Shown one piece after another: positions 45,718 to 54,263 of a DNA stretch of 62,796 nt. A program made the translations under genes and the position numbers. The stretch's first letter is position 1; every line of letters begins with the position of its first letter. The notes below the pieces were generated by a model. The model did no database searches and was not told the origin of the DNA. It saw only the letters and a program-made list of their open reading frames with translations. Source of the stretch: Gemmatimonadales bacterium (GTDB taxonomy: Bacteria; Gemmatimonadota; Gemmatimonadetes; Gemmatimonadales; JACORV01); the NCBI GenBank assembly GCA_035502185.1, contig DATJUT010000096.1, forward strand, positions 1 through 62,796, given 5' to 3'.

Positions 45718-45996
45718 GTGCTGATCTTCGAGCCGACGCCGGGCTCCGAGCCCAAGGTGGAGGAGCTGCTGCGCGGCGCGCGCCGCCGGGCCGAGGCGGC
45801 GGGGTGGCATTGCTGGGCCTATCGGAATGAGATCAATTCGAGCGAGCTTACGCTGTTCATCGAGGGCCCCGCGCCGGCGCCCGGCGCCGACGCGCCGCCG
45901 GTCTTCGGCGACGAGATCGCGGGGCTGCGGGCGCTGTCGCGCCGGTTCGAGTCGGTGCGCTCCCTGAAGGAGTATTCCTTGGACGACCAGCCATGA
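45718..45996 (+). CDS. Small hypothetical protein, possible dimeric alpha/beta-barrel fold
   Basis: 92 residues from GTG 45718; a CTG at 45700 would fuse it to the E2 stop. LIFEPTPGSEPKVEELLRGA and LTLFIEGPAP suggest a ferredoxin-like or ABM-type fold, but this is weak. Overlaps the next ATG (ATGA). Confidence 0.5.
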   Translation: MLIFEPTPGSEPKVEELLRGARRRAEAAGWHCWAYRNEINSSELTLFIEGPAPAPGADAPPVFGDEIAGLRALSRRFESVRSLKEYSLDDQP

Positions 45997-46265
45997 TCGA
46001 GCGACGCCTCACCATCGACGGCCAGGAGTGGAAGGTCTCCGTCGCCGGCCGGTTCACGGTCTACGAGCGCGACGAGTTCCCGCTGGTGTTCGAGCGCGTC
46101 GCGGCCGACGGCACGCGGGAGCAGCGGCTGGCGCGGTTCTCGCCGCTGGGCAGCCGCAGCCGCGAGCGGGCCCTGGCCGAGCTGTCGGACGGCGAGCTGG
46201 GCGAGTTGTGGCGGCAGAGCCAACCATCGTGGACCTCACCGGAGCTGGGCTATGTTCGGCGCTAG
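45993..46265 (+). CDS. Small hypothetical protein
   Basis: 90 residues. Beta-rich start (MIERRLTIDGQEWKVSVAGR) and a charged helical end. No family recognised. Overlaps the peroxiredoxin start by 14 bp, so it is in the same transcription unit. Confidence 0.6.
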   Translation: MIERRLTIDGQEWKVSVAGRFTVYERDEFPLVFERVAADGTREQRLARFSPLGSRSRERALAELSDGELGELWRQSQPSWTSPELGYVRR

Positions 46266-46716
46266 TGCGGAAGAACCGCTGGCCGTCGGGACGCCGGCGC
46301 CCGATTTCGACCTGGAAGGCACCGGGGGAGCGCGCGCGCACCTGAGTGCGCTGCTGAGCGAGGGCCCCGTGGCGCTGTTCTTCTATCCCGGCGACTTCAC
46401 CCCCGGCTGAAACCGCCAACTCTCCGCCGTGCGCGACGAGCAGAGCAAGTATCAGGCACAGGGCGTGAAGACGTTCGGCGTCAACCCGGCGTCGGTCGCC
46501 GATCACGAGAAGTACGTGGCCAAGTTCCGCTTCAACTTCCCCCTCCTCGCCGACCCGGAGCGCGAAGCGGCGCGGGCCTACCGCTGCCTCAAGCCGGACG
46601 GCAAGGGCGTCGTGCGCACCGTGTACCTGATCGGGCGTGACGGCCGGGTGCTGTTCGGAAAACGGGGCGCGCCCGGTGCCGCCGAGGTGCTCCGCGTGCT
46701 GCCGCGGACCGCGTGA
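46252..46716 (+). CDS. Selenocysteine-containing peroxiredoxin (BCP/PrxQ-like), TGA read through at residue 53
   Basis: 154 residues if TGA 46408-46410 is decoded as Sec. ATG 46252 follows a GGAG 7 nt upstream. Before the TGA the frame reads FFYPGDFTPG, after it NRQLSAVRDEQSKY: this is the peroxiredoxin active site with the peroxidatic Cys exactly at the TGA. The Cys usually five residues later is Ser, so it is a 1-Sec type. The rest (GVNPASVADHEKYVAKF, FPLLADPE, VRTVYLIGRDGRVLF) is a complete thioredoxin-like fold, ending on the normal stop that overlaps the next SDR. A bSECIS-like hairpin starts 9 nt after the TGA. A gene finder would report only the 3' half from GTG 46429. A nonsense or sequencing error is the alternative. 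Thioredoxin reductase is four genes downstream. Confidence 0.8.
46408..46445 (+). promoter_or_regulatory. bSECIS-like stem-loop for selenocysteine insertion
   Basis: Pairs C46420-U46423 with A46442-G46445, G46426-C46427 with G46440-C46441, and C46428-U46430 with A46436-G46438, leaving a 5-nt apical loop GCGCG. The loop begins 20 nt after the TGA, within the 16-37 nt range known for bacterial SECIS, and starts with G. Confidence 0.6.
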
Positions 46717-47447
46717 TGCCGGGCCTCCTGGATTTCACCGGCCAGGTGGTGCTGGTCACCGGGGTGGGCCGGGTCGGGCAGATCGGCCACGCCGTGGCCG
46801 AGGGCTTCGGCAAGGCCGGCGCCCGGCTGGTCATCTGCGACGTCAGCGCCGTCAACGTGGCGACCCGCGCCCGGGAGTTCGTCGAGCGGGGCTTCGAGTG
46901 CCGGGCCGCGGCGGGCGACCTGACCGAGCCGGACGTCGCCCAGTGGGCGGTGGACGAGGCCGTGCAGGCCTATGGCCGGCTGGACGTCGTGGTGAACGCG
47001 GCGGGCGGGCTCACCGGGGTGAAGTCGATGCTGGAGGCCGAGACGGCGGTGTTCGATCGCGAGATGGCCATCAACGTGAAGACGGCGTACCTGGTGTCGC
47101 GGGCCGCCGCGCGGGTGATGGTGCAGCAGCGCCGGGGGGCCATCGTGAACTTCGCCTCCATCGCCGCGTTCCACGGCCGGGCGGAGATGGTGGCGTACAC
47201 GGCCGCCAAGGCCGGGGTCGCGGCCATGAGCCGGAGCCTGGCGCTGGAGCTGCGCGACCAGGGCGTCCGGGTCAACGCGGTCGCGCCCGGCACGGCGCGC
47301 ACCCCCGAGAACCTGGCCACGATGGGCGCCGCCGCCGTCCGCTGGGTGGACGTCGCGGACATCGTGAACGCCGTGCTGTTCCTCGCCTCCGGCCTGTCGG
47401 CCGGCATCACGGGGCACGTCCTCCCGGTCTCGCACGGCGAGGTGTAG
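46716..47447 (+). CDS. Short-chain dehydrogenase/reductase (FabG-like)
   Basis: 243 residues from ATG (GTG 46713 possible). Nucleotide motif TGVGRVGQIGHAV; Ser in IVNFASIAAF; YxxxK in YTAAKAGV; RVNAVAPGTART. NAD(P)-dependent alcohol/ketone oxidoreductase of unknown substrate. Its ATG shares one base with the peroxiredoxin stop. Confidence 0.88.
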   Translation: MPGLLDFTGQVVLVTGVGRVGQIGHAVAEGFGKAGARLVICDVSAVNVATRAREFVERGFECRAAAGDLTEPDVAQWAVDEAVQAYGRLDVVVNAAGGLTGVKSMLEAETAVFDREMAINVKTAYLVSRAAARVMVQQRRGAIVNFASIAAFHGRAEMVAYTAAKAGVAAMSRSLALELRDQGVRVNAVAPGTARTPENLATMGAAAVRWVDVADIVNAVLFLASGLSAGITGHVLPVSHGEV

Positions 47448-47452
47448 CCCAC

Positions 47453-48184
47453 GTGGACCTCCGCGGCCGCAACGCGCTGGTGACCGGAGCCGGCCAGCGG
47501 GTCGGCCGCGCGATCGCGTACGGTCTGATCCGCCGCGGGGTGAACGTCGCCATCCACTACCTCCGCTCCGAACGCGGCGCCAAGGCCACCATGATGGAGG
47601 GCGAGGTGGCCGGCGTGCGGGTCGCGATGCTGAAGGCCGACCTGAGCGACGCCGCCGCCGCCGAAGCGCTGCCCGCCCGGGCCGCGCAGGCGCTGGGCGG
47701 TCCGCTCGACATCGCGGTGCTGAGCGCCGCGGTGATGGAGCGCCGGCCCGTGGAGCAGGTGACCCCGGCCGACTGGGACCGCGCGATGGACCTCAACCTC
47801 CGCGGCACCTTCTTCGCCGCCAAGGGCGCGGCGGCGGCGATGGGCGAGCGCGGCGGCGCCGTGGTGGCGCTGGCCGACCTGTCGTCGTTCCGGCCGTGGC
47901 GGCACTATCCGGTGCACTCGGTCAGCAAGGCCGGCGTGGTGGCCCTCACCGAGCTGCTGGCCAAGAGCCTCGCGCCGCGGATCCGCGTCAACGCCGTCGC
48001 GCCGGGTGCGGTGCTCCTGCCCGAGGCGTGGGGCGAGGAGGAGCGGGCCAAGCTCGTCGCCTCCACGCCGCTCGGCCGGCTGGGCACGCCCGACGACGTG
48101 GTGCGCGCCGTGCTCTTCCTCCTGGAGAACGACTACGTGACCGGCACGACGCTCGTGGTGGACGGGGGGCGGCTGCTCCGGTGA
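47453..48184 (+). CDS. SDR, pteridine-reductase-like, without canonical Tyr
   Basis: 243 residues from GTG. TGAGQRVGRAIAYGLIRRG is of pteridine-reductase/FolM character; NVAIHYLRSERGA fits NADPH. At the active site the sequence is YPVHSVSKAG: the residue four before Lys is His, while a Tyr sits seven before Lys. Activity may follow a Y-x6-K pattern. Could reduce a pterin, quinonoid or ketone. Confidence 0.8.
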   Translation: MDLRGRNALVTGAGQRVGRAIAYGLIRRGVNVAIHYLRSERGAKATMMEGEVAGVRVAMLKADLSDAAAAEALPARAAQALGGPLDIAVLSAAVMERRPVEQVTPADWDRAMDLNLRGTFFAAKGAAAAMGERGGAVVALADLSSFRPWRHYPVHSVSKAGVVALTELLAKSLAPRIRVNAVAPGAVLLPEAWGEEERAKLVASTPLGRLGTPDDVVRAVLFLLENDYVTGTTLVVDGGRLLR

Positions 48185-48603
48185 TCCGCGGCGCCGCCGG
48201 GCGCGGCCGCGAGGGCGCCGGGGCGGCGGTCCCGGATGTGGCGGCGTCCGTGCGCGCCGGCGTCGCGCTGTTCAACGCCGGTCGCTTCTGGCAGGCGCAC
48301 GAGGCGCTCGAAGTCGTGTGGCGGCAGGCGGCGCCGCCGGAGCGGTCACTCTGGCAGGGACTGATCCAGGCCGCCGCGGCGATGCTGCATCGCGAGCGCG
48401 GCAACCGTCACGGGGTCGAAGTGCAGGGCCGCGCGGCGATTGCGAAGCTGCGGGGGCCGTCCCCGGACGGCTTTCCCGTGGAAACGGTCCGCTTCCTGCA
48501 AGGTCTCGCCGCCTGCGTGGAAGGGGGCGGGCCGGTCCCGCTCATGGAACTCATCGAGGCGTCCGCCGGCGGGCGGACCGCGAGGCAGAGCAGGGAATCA
48601 TGA
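48181..48603 (+). CDS. DUF309-family protein
   Basis: 140 residues from GTG; overlaps both neighbours by 4 bp. FNAGRFWQAHEALEVVWRQA with the acidic/His motif and WQGLIQAAAAMLHRERGN are the DUF309 core. A compact helical protein of unknown function, perhaps metal-binding. Confidence 0.85.
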   Translation: MIRGAAGRGREGAGAAVPDVAASVRAGVALFNAGRFWQAHEALEVVWRQAAPPERSLWQGLIQAAAAMLHRERGNRHGVEVQGRAAIAKLRGPSPDGFPVETVRFLQGLAACVEGGGPVPLMELIEASAGGRTARQSRES

Positions 48604-49568
48604 ACGAGTACGATCTCATCATCGTCGGCGCCGGGCCCGCGGGCCTCACCGGAGCGCTGTACGCGGGCCGGTCCATGCTCCGCACCGTGGTGCTGGAGAA
48701 GGGTGTGCCCGGCGGCGAGCTGCTGAACACCGACCTGATCGAGGACTACCCCGGGTTCGAGTCGGTGCGAGGCTGCGACCTCGCCGAGAAGATGAGCGCG
48801 CACGCGTTGAAATTCGGCGCCGAGCTGGTGACCGACGGCGTGGCGGCGGTCGAGAAGCAGGCCGACGGCCGGTTCCTGGTGGCGACGGAGAGCGGCACGT
48901 CGTATCGCGCCCCGATGGTGCTGCTCACCGCCGGCGGGACGCCGACCAAGCTCGGCGTGCCGGGCGAGATCGAGTTCGCCGGAAAGGGCGTGTCCTACTG
49001 CGCGGTGTGCGACGGCCACTTCTTCCGGGGCGAGGTGCTCGCGGTGGTGGGCGGCGGCGACGCCGCCACCGAGGAGGCCGGGTTCCTCACTCGCTACGCC
49101 ACCAAGGTGTACCTGATCCACCGCCGTGACCAGCTGCGCGCGTCGAAGATCATCCAGCAGCGGCTGTTCGAGAACCCGAAGATCGAGGTCGTCTGGGACA
49201 CCGTCGTGGAGCGGATCGAGGGCGAAGGCGGCGCGGTCCGGTGGCTCGCCCTGCGCAACGTGAAGACCGGCGCGACGTCGGCGCTCCAGGTCGGGGGCGT
49301 CTTCGTGTTCGTCGGCTTCCGTCCCAACACGGGTCTGGTGCGCGGGCACGTCGACCACGACGCGGGCGGCTACCTCGTCACCGACGAGGTGATGATGACG
49401 TCGATCCCCGGCCTGTTCGCCGCGGGCGACGTGCGGGCGCAGCTGACGCGTCAGGTCACGACGGCGGTCGGCGACGCCACCACGGCCGTGATCGCGGCGA
49501 CCCGGTACCTGGCGGAATGGAAGGAGCGGCAGGGGGCGCGTGGAGCCCGAAGTCGTCACGCTGACTAA
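48600..49568 (+). CDS. trxB: Thioredoxin reductase
   Basis: 322 residues. FAD GAGPAGLTGALYAGR; redox-active CAVC in YCAVCDGHFF; NADPH GGGDAATEEAGFL; C-terminal GLFAAGDVRA. Reduces thioredoxin, which would recycle the nearby peroxiredoxin. Overlaps DUF309 (ATGA) and the MBL gene (29 bp). Confidence 0.93.
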   Translation: MNEYDLIIVGAGPAGLTGALYAGRSMLRTVVLEKGVPGGELLNTDLIEDYPGFESVRGCDLAEKMSAHALKFGAELVTDGVAAVEKQADGRFLVATESGTSYRAPMVLLTAGGTPTKLGVPGEIEFAGKGVSYCAVCDGHFFRGEVLAVVGGGDAATEEAGFLTRYATKVYLIHRRDQLRASKIIQQRLFENPKIEVVWDTVVERIEGEGGAVRWLALRNVKTGATSALQVGGVFVFVGFRPNTGLVRGHVDHDAGGYLVTDEVMMTSIPGLFAAGDVRAQLTRQVTTAVGDATTAVIAATRYLAEWKERQGARGARSRHAD

Positions 49569-50286
49569 CGGCGCGTTCGCCGAGAACTGCTATCTGGTGG
49601 CGGATCCCGACAGCGGCGACGCCGCGATCGTGGATCCGGGCGAGGAGGCGGGCCTGTTCCTCGCCCGGCTGCGCCACGAGCGGTGGACGCTCCGCGCCGT
49701 GTGGCTCACCCACGCCCACGTGGACCACGTCGCCGGCGTCGCGGCCGTCCGCGCCGCACTCGACGTGCCGGTGTTCCTCCACCCCGCCGACCGCGCCCTG
49801 TACGACGGCGTGCCGGCCCAGGCCGCGATGTTCGGGCTGGACACGGCCCCGCCCCCGGCGCCGGACCACGCGTTCGCGGAGGGCGAGACGGTGTCTGCCG
49901 GCGCGTGCCGGTTCCGGGTCCTCCACACGCCCGGGCACACGCCCGGCGGCGTCAGCCTGGTGGGGCACGGGATGGCGTTCGTGGGCGACACCCTGTTCGC
50001 GGGCTCCATCGGCCGAACCGACCTGCCGGGCGGCGACCTGCGGGCGCTGATCGAGTCCGTGCACCTCAAGCTGTTCGTGCTGCCCGACGAGACCGTCGTC
50101 CATTCCGGCCACGGGCCGGCAACGACCATCGCGGCCGAGAAGCGGGGGAATCCGTTCGTGCGGCTGGTGCCCGGGATCAACGCCTGCCAGAAGTGCGGCT
50201 TCCCCGTCCGCGGGAAGCCGTGGGGCTGCAAGAACCCGTGCCCCAACTGCGGGCACGTGTACCCGCTCGGTGACTGCTCCGACTAG
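49540..50286 (+). CDS. MBL-fold hydrolase with C-terminal zinc ribbon
   Basis: 248 residues from GTG. Glyoxalase II/YcbL type: metal motif THAHVDHVAG, HTPGHTPGGVS, FVGDTLFAGSIGR, HSGHGPATT. The usual family end (GNPFV) is followed by about 40 extra residues with CQKCGFPV, then CKNPCPNCGHVYPLGDC, a likely Zn-binding ribbon. The catalytic part should hydrolyse a thioester. Role of the tail is unknown. Confidence 0.85.
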   Translation: MEPEVVTLTNGAFAENCYLVADPDSGDAAIVDPGEEAGLFLARLRHERWTLRAVWLTHAHVDHVAGVAAVRAALDVPVFLHPADRALYDGVPAQAAMFGLDTAPPPAPDHAFAEGETVSAGACRFRVLHTPGHTPGGVSLVGHGMAFVGDTLFAGSIGRTDLPGGDLRALIESVHLKLFVLPDETVVHSGHGPATTIAAEKRGNPFVRLVPGINACQKCGFPVRGKPWGCKNPCPNCGHVYPLGDCSD

Positions 50287-50364
50287 GACGCCTGCGCCCT
50301 CGCGCGAGTCCCGGGAACGCGGCTGGCAGCCCTCCGTGCCGTGGCGAGACGCCACGACCAGGAC

Positions 50365-50519
50365 GGTGGCGAGACGCCGAGCGGCGAGTGGTGTGCAGCT
50401 GGGAGCGGGCGGGTGCAAGGGGGCGGGTGCTCGCCCCCCGGGGCTGTGGAGTTGCGCGGCCTTCGTCGGTCCTGCACTCTCAAGTCTCGTCACCACTCGC
50501 CACTCGGCGTCTCGCAACT
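50365..50519. repeat. Palindromic element, TTGCGAG subtype (copy 7)
   Basis: GGCGAGACGCCGAGCGGCGA then GTGGTG recurs inverted as CACCACTCGCCACTCGGCGT then CTCGCAACT. Centre is GC-rich. Occupies the gap between the MBL gene and the aspartase. Direct CTGATCTCTC repeats follow at 50528-50553. Confidence 0.75.
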
Positions 50520-50562
50520 CGACTGACCCCTGATCTCTCACCTCTGATCTCTCGGGCACGAC

Positions 50563-51963
50563 ATGGCAACCCGGATCGAGAAGGACCCCCTCGGTGATCT
50601 CCCAGTCCCGGCCGACGCCTACTGGGGCGTGCAGACCGAGCGCGCGCGCCAGAACTTCCCCATTTCCGGCCTGAAGCCGCTCGCCGCGTTCGTGGACGCC
50701 GTGATCTGGATCAAGCGCGCCGCGGCGGCGACCCACCGGGAGACGGGCCGCCTCGAGGCGCGCCTCGCCGACGCGATCGCGCGCGCGGCCGACGAGGTGC
50801 TGGCGGGCCGGCACCGCGACCAGTTCGTGGTGGACGTCTACCAGGCCGGGGCCGGCACCTCGCACAACATGAACTGCAACGAGGTGCTCGCGAACCGGGC
50901 CAACGAGCTGCTGGGAGGGAAGCGGGGCGAGTACCAGCCGGTGCACCCCAACGACCACGTCAACATGGCGCAGAGCACCAACGACGTGATCCCGACCGCC
51001 ATCCGCCTGGCGGCGCTCGCCCGCCTGGAGCCGCTCCTCGGGGCGCTCGACGGCCTCGCCGGCGCCCTCGAGGCGAAGGGCCGTGAGTTCGACGGGATCG
51101 TCAAGTCGGGGCGCACCCACCTGCAGGACGCCACCCCGATCCGGCTCGGCCAGGAGTTCGCCGCCTACGGTCACACCATCCGGCGCAACCGCGCCCGGCT
51201 GGCGCGGGCGGCCGACGACCTCAGGGACCTCGGCATCGGCGGCACGGCGGTCGGCACCGGCTTGAACGCCGAGCCGCGCTACCCCGAGCTGATGGTCCGG
51301 CAGCTGCGCGCGCTCACCGGGCTGGACCTCCGGGTGGGCGTGGACCGCGTGCAGCTGATGCAGTCGATGGGCGACGTGGCCGCCTTCTCCGGCGCCGTGC
51401 GCGCGCTGGCGGTGGACCTCAACAAGATCGCCAACGACCTGCGACTGCTGGCGTCGGGCCCGCGCACCGGCCTGGCGGAGATCGCGCTGCCGGCGGTCCA
51501 GCCGGGGTCGAGCATCATGCCGGGGAAGGTGAATCCCAGCATCGCGGAGATGGTCAACCAGGTCTGCTTCCAGGTGCTGGGCAACGACCAGACCGTGGCG
51601 CTCGCCTGCGAGGCGGGGCAGCTCGAGCTCAACGTGATGATGCCGGTCATCGCGCACAACCTGGTATTTGCGCTGGAGATCCTGGCCGCGGCCGTCCGGG
51701 TCCTGGCCGACCGTTGCGTGGTGGGGATCACGGCCGACGCGGCGATGTGCGCCCACTGGCTGGAGCGCAGCCCCGCCCTGGTGACGGCGCTGGCGCCGAA
51801 GATCGGTTACGCCGAGGCCGCGAAGCTCGCCAAGGAGTCGCTGGCGAAGGGTGCCACCGTGCGGCGGCTGGTGGAGGAGAAGGGCGTGCTGAAGGGGAAG
51901 GAGCTCGACCAGGTGCTCGACTACCGGAGGATGACGGAGATCGGAGTACCGGGGTCAGACTAG
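50563..51963 (+). CDS. aspA: Aspartate ammonia-lyase (aspartase/fumarase superfamily)
   Basis: 466 residues. The signature SS loop PGSSIMPGKVNPSIAEMV is present; GTSHNMNCNEVLANRA and PNDHVNMAQSTND are closer to aspartase than to class II fumarase (which has GTQ-x-NMNVNEV and VNKSQSSND). Converts aspartate to fumarate and ammonia. Fumarase C is the alternative. The stop codon touches the next palindrome. Confidence 0.8.
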   Translation: MATRIEKDPLGDLPVPADAYWGVQTERARQNFPISGLKPLAAFVDAVIWIKRAAAATHRETGRLEARLADAIARAADEVLAGRHRDQFVVDVYQAGAGTSHNMNCNEVLANRANELLGGKRGEYQPVHPNDHVNMAQSTNDVIPTAIRLAALARLEPLLGALDGLAGALEAKGREFDGIVKSGRTHLQDATPIRLGQEFAAYGHTIRRNRARLARAADDLRDLGIGGTAVGTGLNAEPRYPELMVRQLRALTGLDLRVGVDRVQLMQSMGDVAAFSGAVRALAVDLNKIANDLRLLASGPRTGLAEIALPAVQPGSSIMPGKVNPSIAEMVNQVCFQVLGNDQTVALACEAGQLELNVMMPVIAHNLVFALEILAAAVRVLADRCVVGITADAAMCAHWLERSPALVTALAPKIGYAEAAKLAKESLAKGATVRRLVEEKGVLKGKELDQVLDYRRMTEIGVPGSD

Positions 51964-52097
51964 TTGCCAGACGGCAAGGAGGAAGTGGTTACCAGTGGAG
52001 AGTGAACGGGGGCCAGACCAGATGTCAGTACTGGCAACTGGTCTGGCCCCTCACGGCTGGCGTCTGGGAACCACTTCCTCCTTGCCGTCTGGCAACT
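51962..52097. repeat. Palindromic element, TTGCCAG subtype (copy 6), nearly perfect
   Basis: Arms of 34 bp differ at one position: AGTTGCCAGACGGCAAGG then AGGAAGTGGTTACCAG, and the inverse at the right end. A nested inner palindrome runs from GGGGCCAGACCAG to CTGGTCTGGCCCC around AGTACT. The left arm begins inside the TAG stop of the aspartase. Confidence 0.9.
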
Positions 52098-52143
52098 TAT
52101 CCGCATACTTGTCGCCGCCCATCTGCCCTCGGTAGGAGGCGGC

Positions 52144-53559
52144 GTGCCTGACGGTCTCAGGGTTTCCGTCCTCATCCCCGTCTACAACGAGCGCTTCCTG
52201 GTGGCGGAGTCCATCCGCCGCGTGCTCGCCGTGCGCGACCCGGCCATCCGGGAAATCGAGGTGATCGTCGTCGACGACGGCTCGACCGACGGAACCCGGG
52301 ACGTGCTGCGGCGCCTGGCCGCGGAGCACCCGGCCATCCGCTACATCGAGCAGGAGCGCAACCGGGGCAAGGGAGCGGCGCTGCGCACCGCGATCGCCCA
52401 CGCAAGCGGCGACGTGTGCGTCGCGCATGACGCGGACCTCGAGTATCACCCGGACGATCTGGCGAAGCTGGTGCAGCCGTTCCTCAAGGAGCAGGCCGAC
52501 GCGGTGTTCGGCTCGCGCTTCCTGCCGGGCGACTACCGCCGCGTGCTGCTCTTCTACCACAGCCTGGGCAACCGGGTCCTCACCACCCTCGTGAACCTGC
52601 TCACCAACCTCAACCTGAGCGACATGGAGACCTGCTACAAGATGGTCCGCACCAAGTTGCTCAAGTCCCTGCCGCTGCGATACGACGACTTCCGCATCGA
52701 GCCCGAGCTGACGATCAAGCTGGCCAAGCGCGGCGCGGTCATCTTCGAAGCCCCGATCCGGTACGCCGGCCGCACCTACGCCGAGGGCAAGAAGATCGGC
52801 TGGCGCGACGGGGTGCTGGCGCTCGGCGCCATCCTGCGCGGCGCGCTGATCGACGACCTCTACCTCAACGACCCGTACGGCGCGCACATCCTCCACAGTC
52901 TCTCGCGGGCGCGCAGGTTCTCGCACTGGATGAGCGACGTGATCCGGCCGTGGGTCGGGCGCGCGGTGCTGGAGGTGGGCGCGGGCATCGGCAATCTCAC
53001 GGTGCACCTGGTGCCGCGCGACCACTACCGCGCCACCGACATCAACCCGGACTACCTCGACTACCTGGAGAACTTCGCGGTCGGCAAGCCGTACCTCGAA
53101 GTCGGTGAGCTGCGGGCGGAGGACGAGGCGGGTTTCGCGGCGCAGGCGGGCCGCTTCGACACGGTGCTCTGCCTCAACGTGCTCGAGCACCTCGACGACC
53201 CGGTGCCGGTGCTGCGGAACTTCCGCAGCGCGCTGGCGCCCGGCGGGCACGCCATCGTGCTGGTGCCGCAGGGCCCGCGGCGCTACAACTCGCTCGACCG
53301 CGCCCTCGGCCACCGGCTGCGCTACACCCGGGACCGGCTGCGGGCCGTCGCCACGGAGGCGGGCTTCGAGGTGGAGGCGCTGCTCGACTTCAACCGGGCC
53401 GCCGTACCCGGGTGGCACGTCAACGGATGGATGCGACGCACCAGCTTCTCCCGCATCCAGCTGAAGCTGTACGACTCCATGGTCTGGCTGGCACGGCCGC
53501 TGGACCGGTTCCTGCCCTGGCGCGGCCTCTCGCTGGTCGCGATCTGCCGGAAACCCTGA
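52144..53559 (+). CDS. GT2 glycosyltransferase fused to class I SAM methyltransferase
   Basis: 471 residues from GTG. Residues 1-240: GT2/dolichol-phosphate-mannose-synthase-like (VSVLIPVYNERFL, VVDDGSTDGTRD, AHDADLEYHPDD, KIGWRDG). Residues about 270-470: methyltransferase (VLEVGAGIGNLTVHL, LCLNVLEHLDDP). Likely adds and modifies a sugar on a lipid or polymer. Preceded by a palindromic element; starts its own unit. Confidence 0.88.
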   Translation: MPDGLRVSVLIPVYNERFLVAESIRRVLAVRDPAIREIEVIVVDDGSTDGTRDVLRRLAAEHPAIRYIEQERNRGKGAALRTAIAHASGDVCVAHDADLEYHPDDLAKLVQPFLKEQADAVFGSRFLPGDYRRVLLFYHSLGNRVLTTLVNLLTNLNLSDMETCYKMVRTKLLKSLPLRYDDFRIEPELTIKLAKRGAVIFEAPIRYAGRTYAEGKKIGWRDGVLALGAILRGALIDDLYLNDPYGAHILHSLSRARRFSHWMSDVIRPWVGRAVLEVGAGIGNLTVHLVPRDHYRATDINPDYLDYLENFAVGKPYLEVGELRAEDEAGFAAQAGRFDTVLCLNVLEHLDDPVPVLRNFRSALAPGGHAIVLVPQGPRRYNSLDRALGHRLRYTRDRLRAVATEAGFEVEALLDFNRAAVPGWHVNGWMRRTSFSRIQLKLYDSMVWLARPLDRFLPWRGLSLVAICRKP

Positions 53560-53699
53560 GCCAGGCACCAGCCGGCTCTCCAGCCCGCAGGCAGCTATCT
53601 CCCTGCAGCATCATGTGATACCGAGTCTCAGGCCTAACGCACCGTTATCTTGAGGTAATGGCTTCCTTTTTGCATATTCCGATGGCGAGGAGGGTGAAT

Positions 53700-54155
53700 A
53701 TGCGCGTTACGACATGGGCGGAGTATGGCCTCATCGTGAGCCTGCATCTCGCCAGGCGCACCGGGCAGGGTCCCGTCGCGGCACGTGAGATGGCCGAGAA
53801 GGAAAAGCTGCCGGCCGACTACGTCGAGCAGATTCTGCTGCGGCTGCGCCGCGCCGGCCTCGTCGAGTCCGTGCGCGGAGCGCGGGGCGGGTACCTTCTG
53901 TCCCGTCAGCCTTCCGAGGTGACGGTCAAGGATGTGCTCGACGCCTCCGAGCATGGCACGTTCGAGGTCAACTGCGAGTGCCATCCGGTGGACTCGGAGC
54001 GGTGCACGACCGAGAACTCCTGCGCCATCCGGCCCGTCTGGCAGCTGCTCCAGCAGCGCATCGACGAGACGCTGGGCTCGATCCGCCTCGCCGACCTGCT
54101 GCACGAGGAGTCGGAAGTCCGCTCGCTCGTCGGCAACGGGGTCGTCACCGTCTGA
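53700..54155 (+). CDS. Rrf2-family transcription regulator, probable Fe-S sensor
   Basis: 151 residues from ATG 53700 with GGAGGG 5 nt upstream (an in-frame ATG at 53658 is less likely). Winged helix (VTTWAEYGLIVSLHLAR, LVESVRGARGGYLLSR). Cys-rich segment NCECHPVDSERCTTENSC could bind an iron-sulfur cluster as in IscR/NsrR. In front of the ThiF/rhodanese gene, so may control sulfur transfer. The 140 bp upstream are AT-richer than the surroundings. Confidence 0.85.
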   Translation: MRVTTWAEYGLIVSLHLARRTGQGPVAAREMAEKEKLPADYVEQILLRLRRAGLVESVRGARGGYLLSRQPSEVTVKDVLDASEHGTFEVNCECHPVDSERCTTENSCAIRPVWQLLQQRIDETLGSIRLADLLHEESEVRSLVGNGVVTV

Positions 54156-54263
54156 GCGGGTCCCTGTGCAGGTCCGGGACGTGGTCGCATTCTGAATAGC
54201 GATAGAAAGATTCGGCATTCTCCTGCGCCTCAGTCGGGTTTCCCGGACCTGAGTGCGGAGGAG

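Noticed and set aside
46429-46716. Separate short gene from GTG 46429 for the peroxiredoxin 3' half
   Set aside because: It would lack the active site and strand 1 of the fold; the upstream half is in the same frame across the TGA, so one gene is the better reading.
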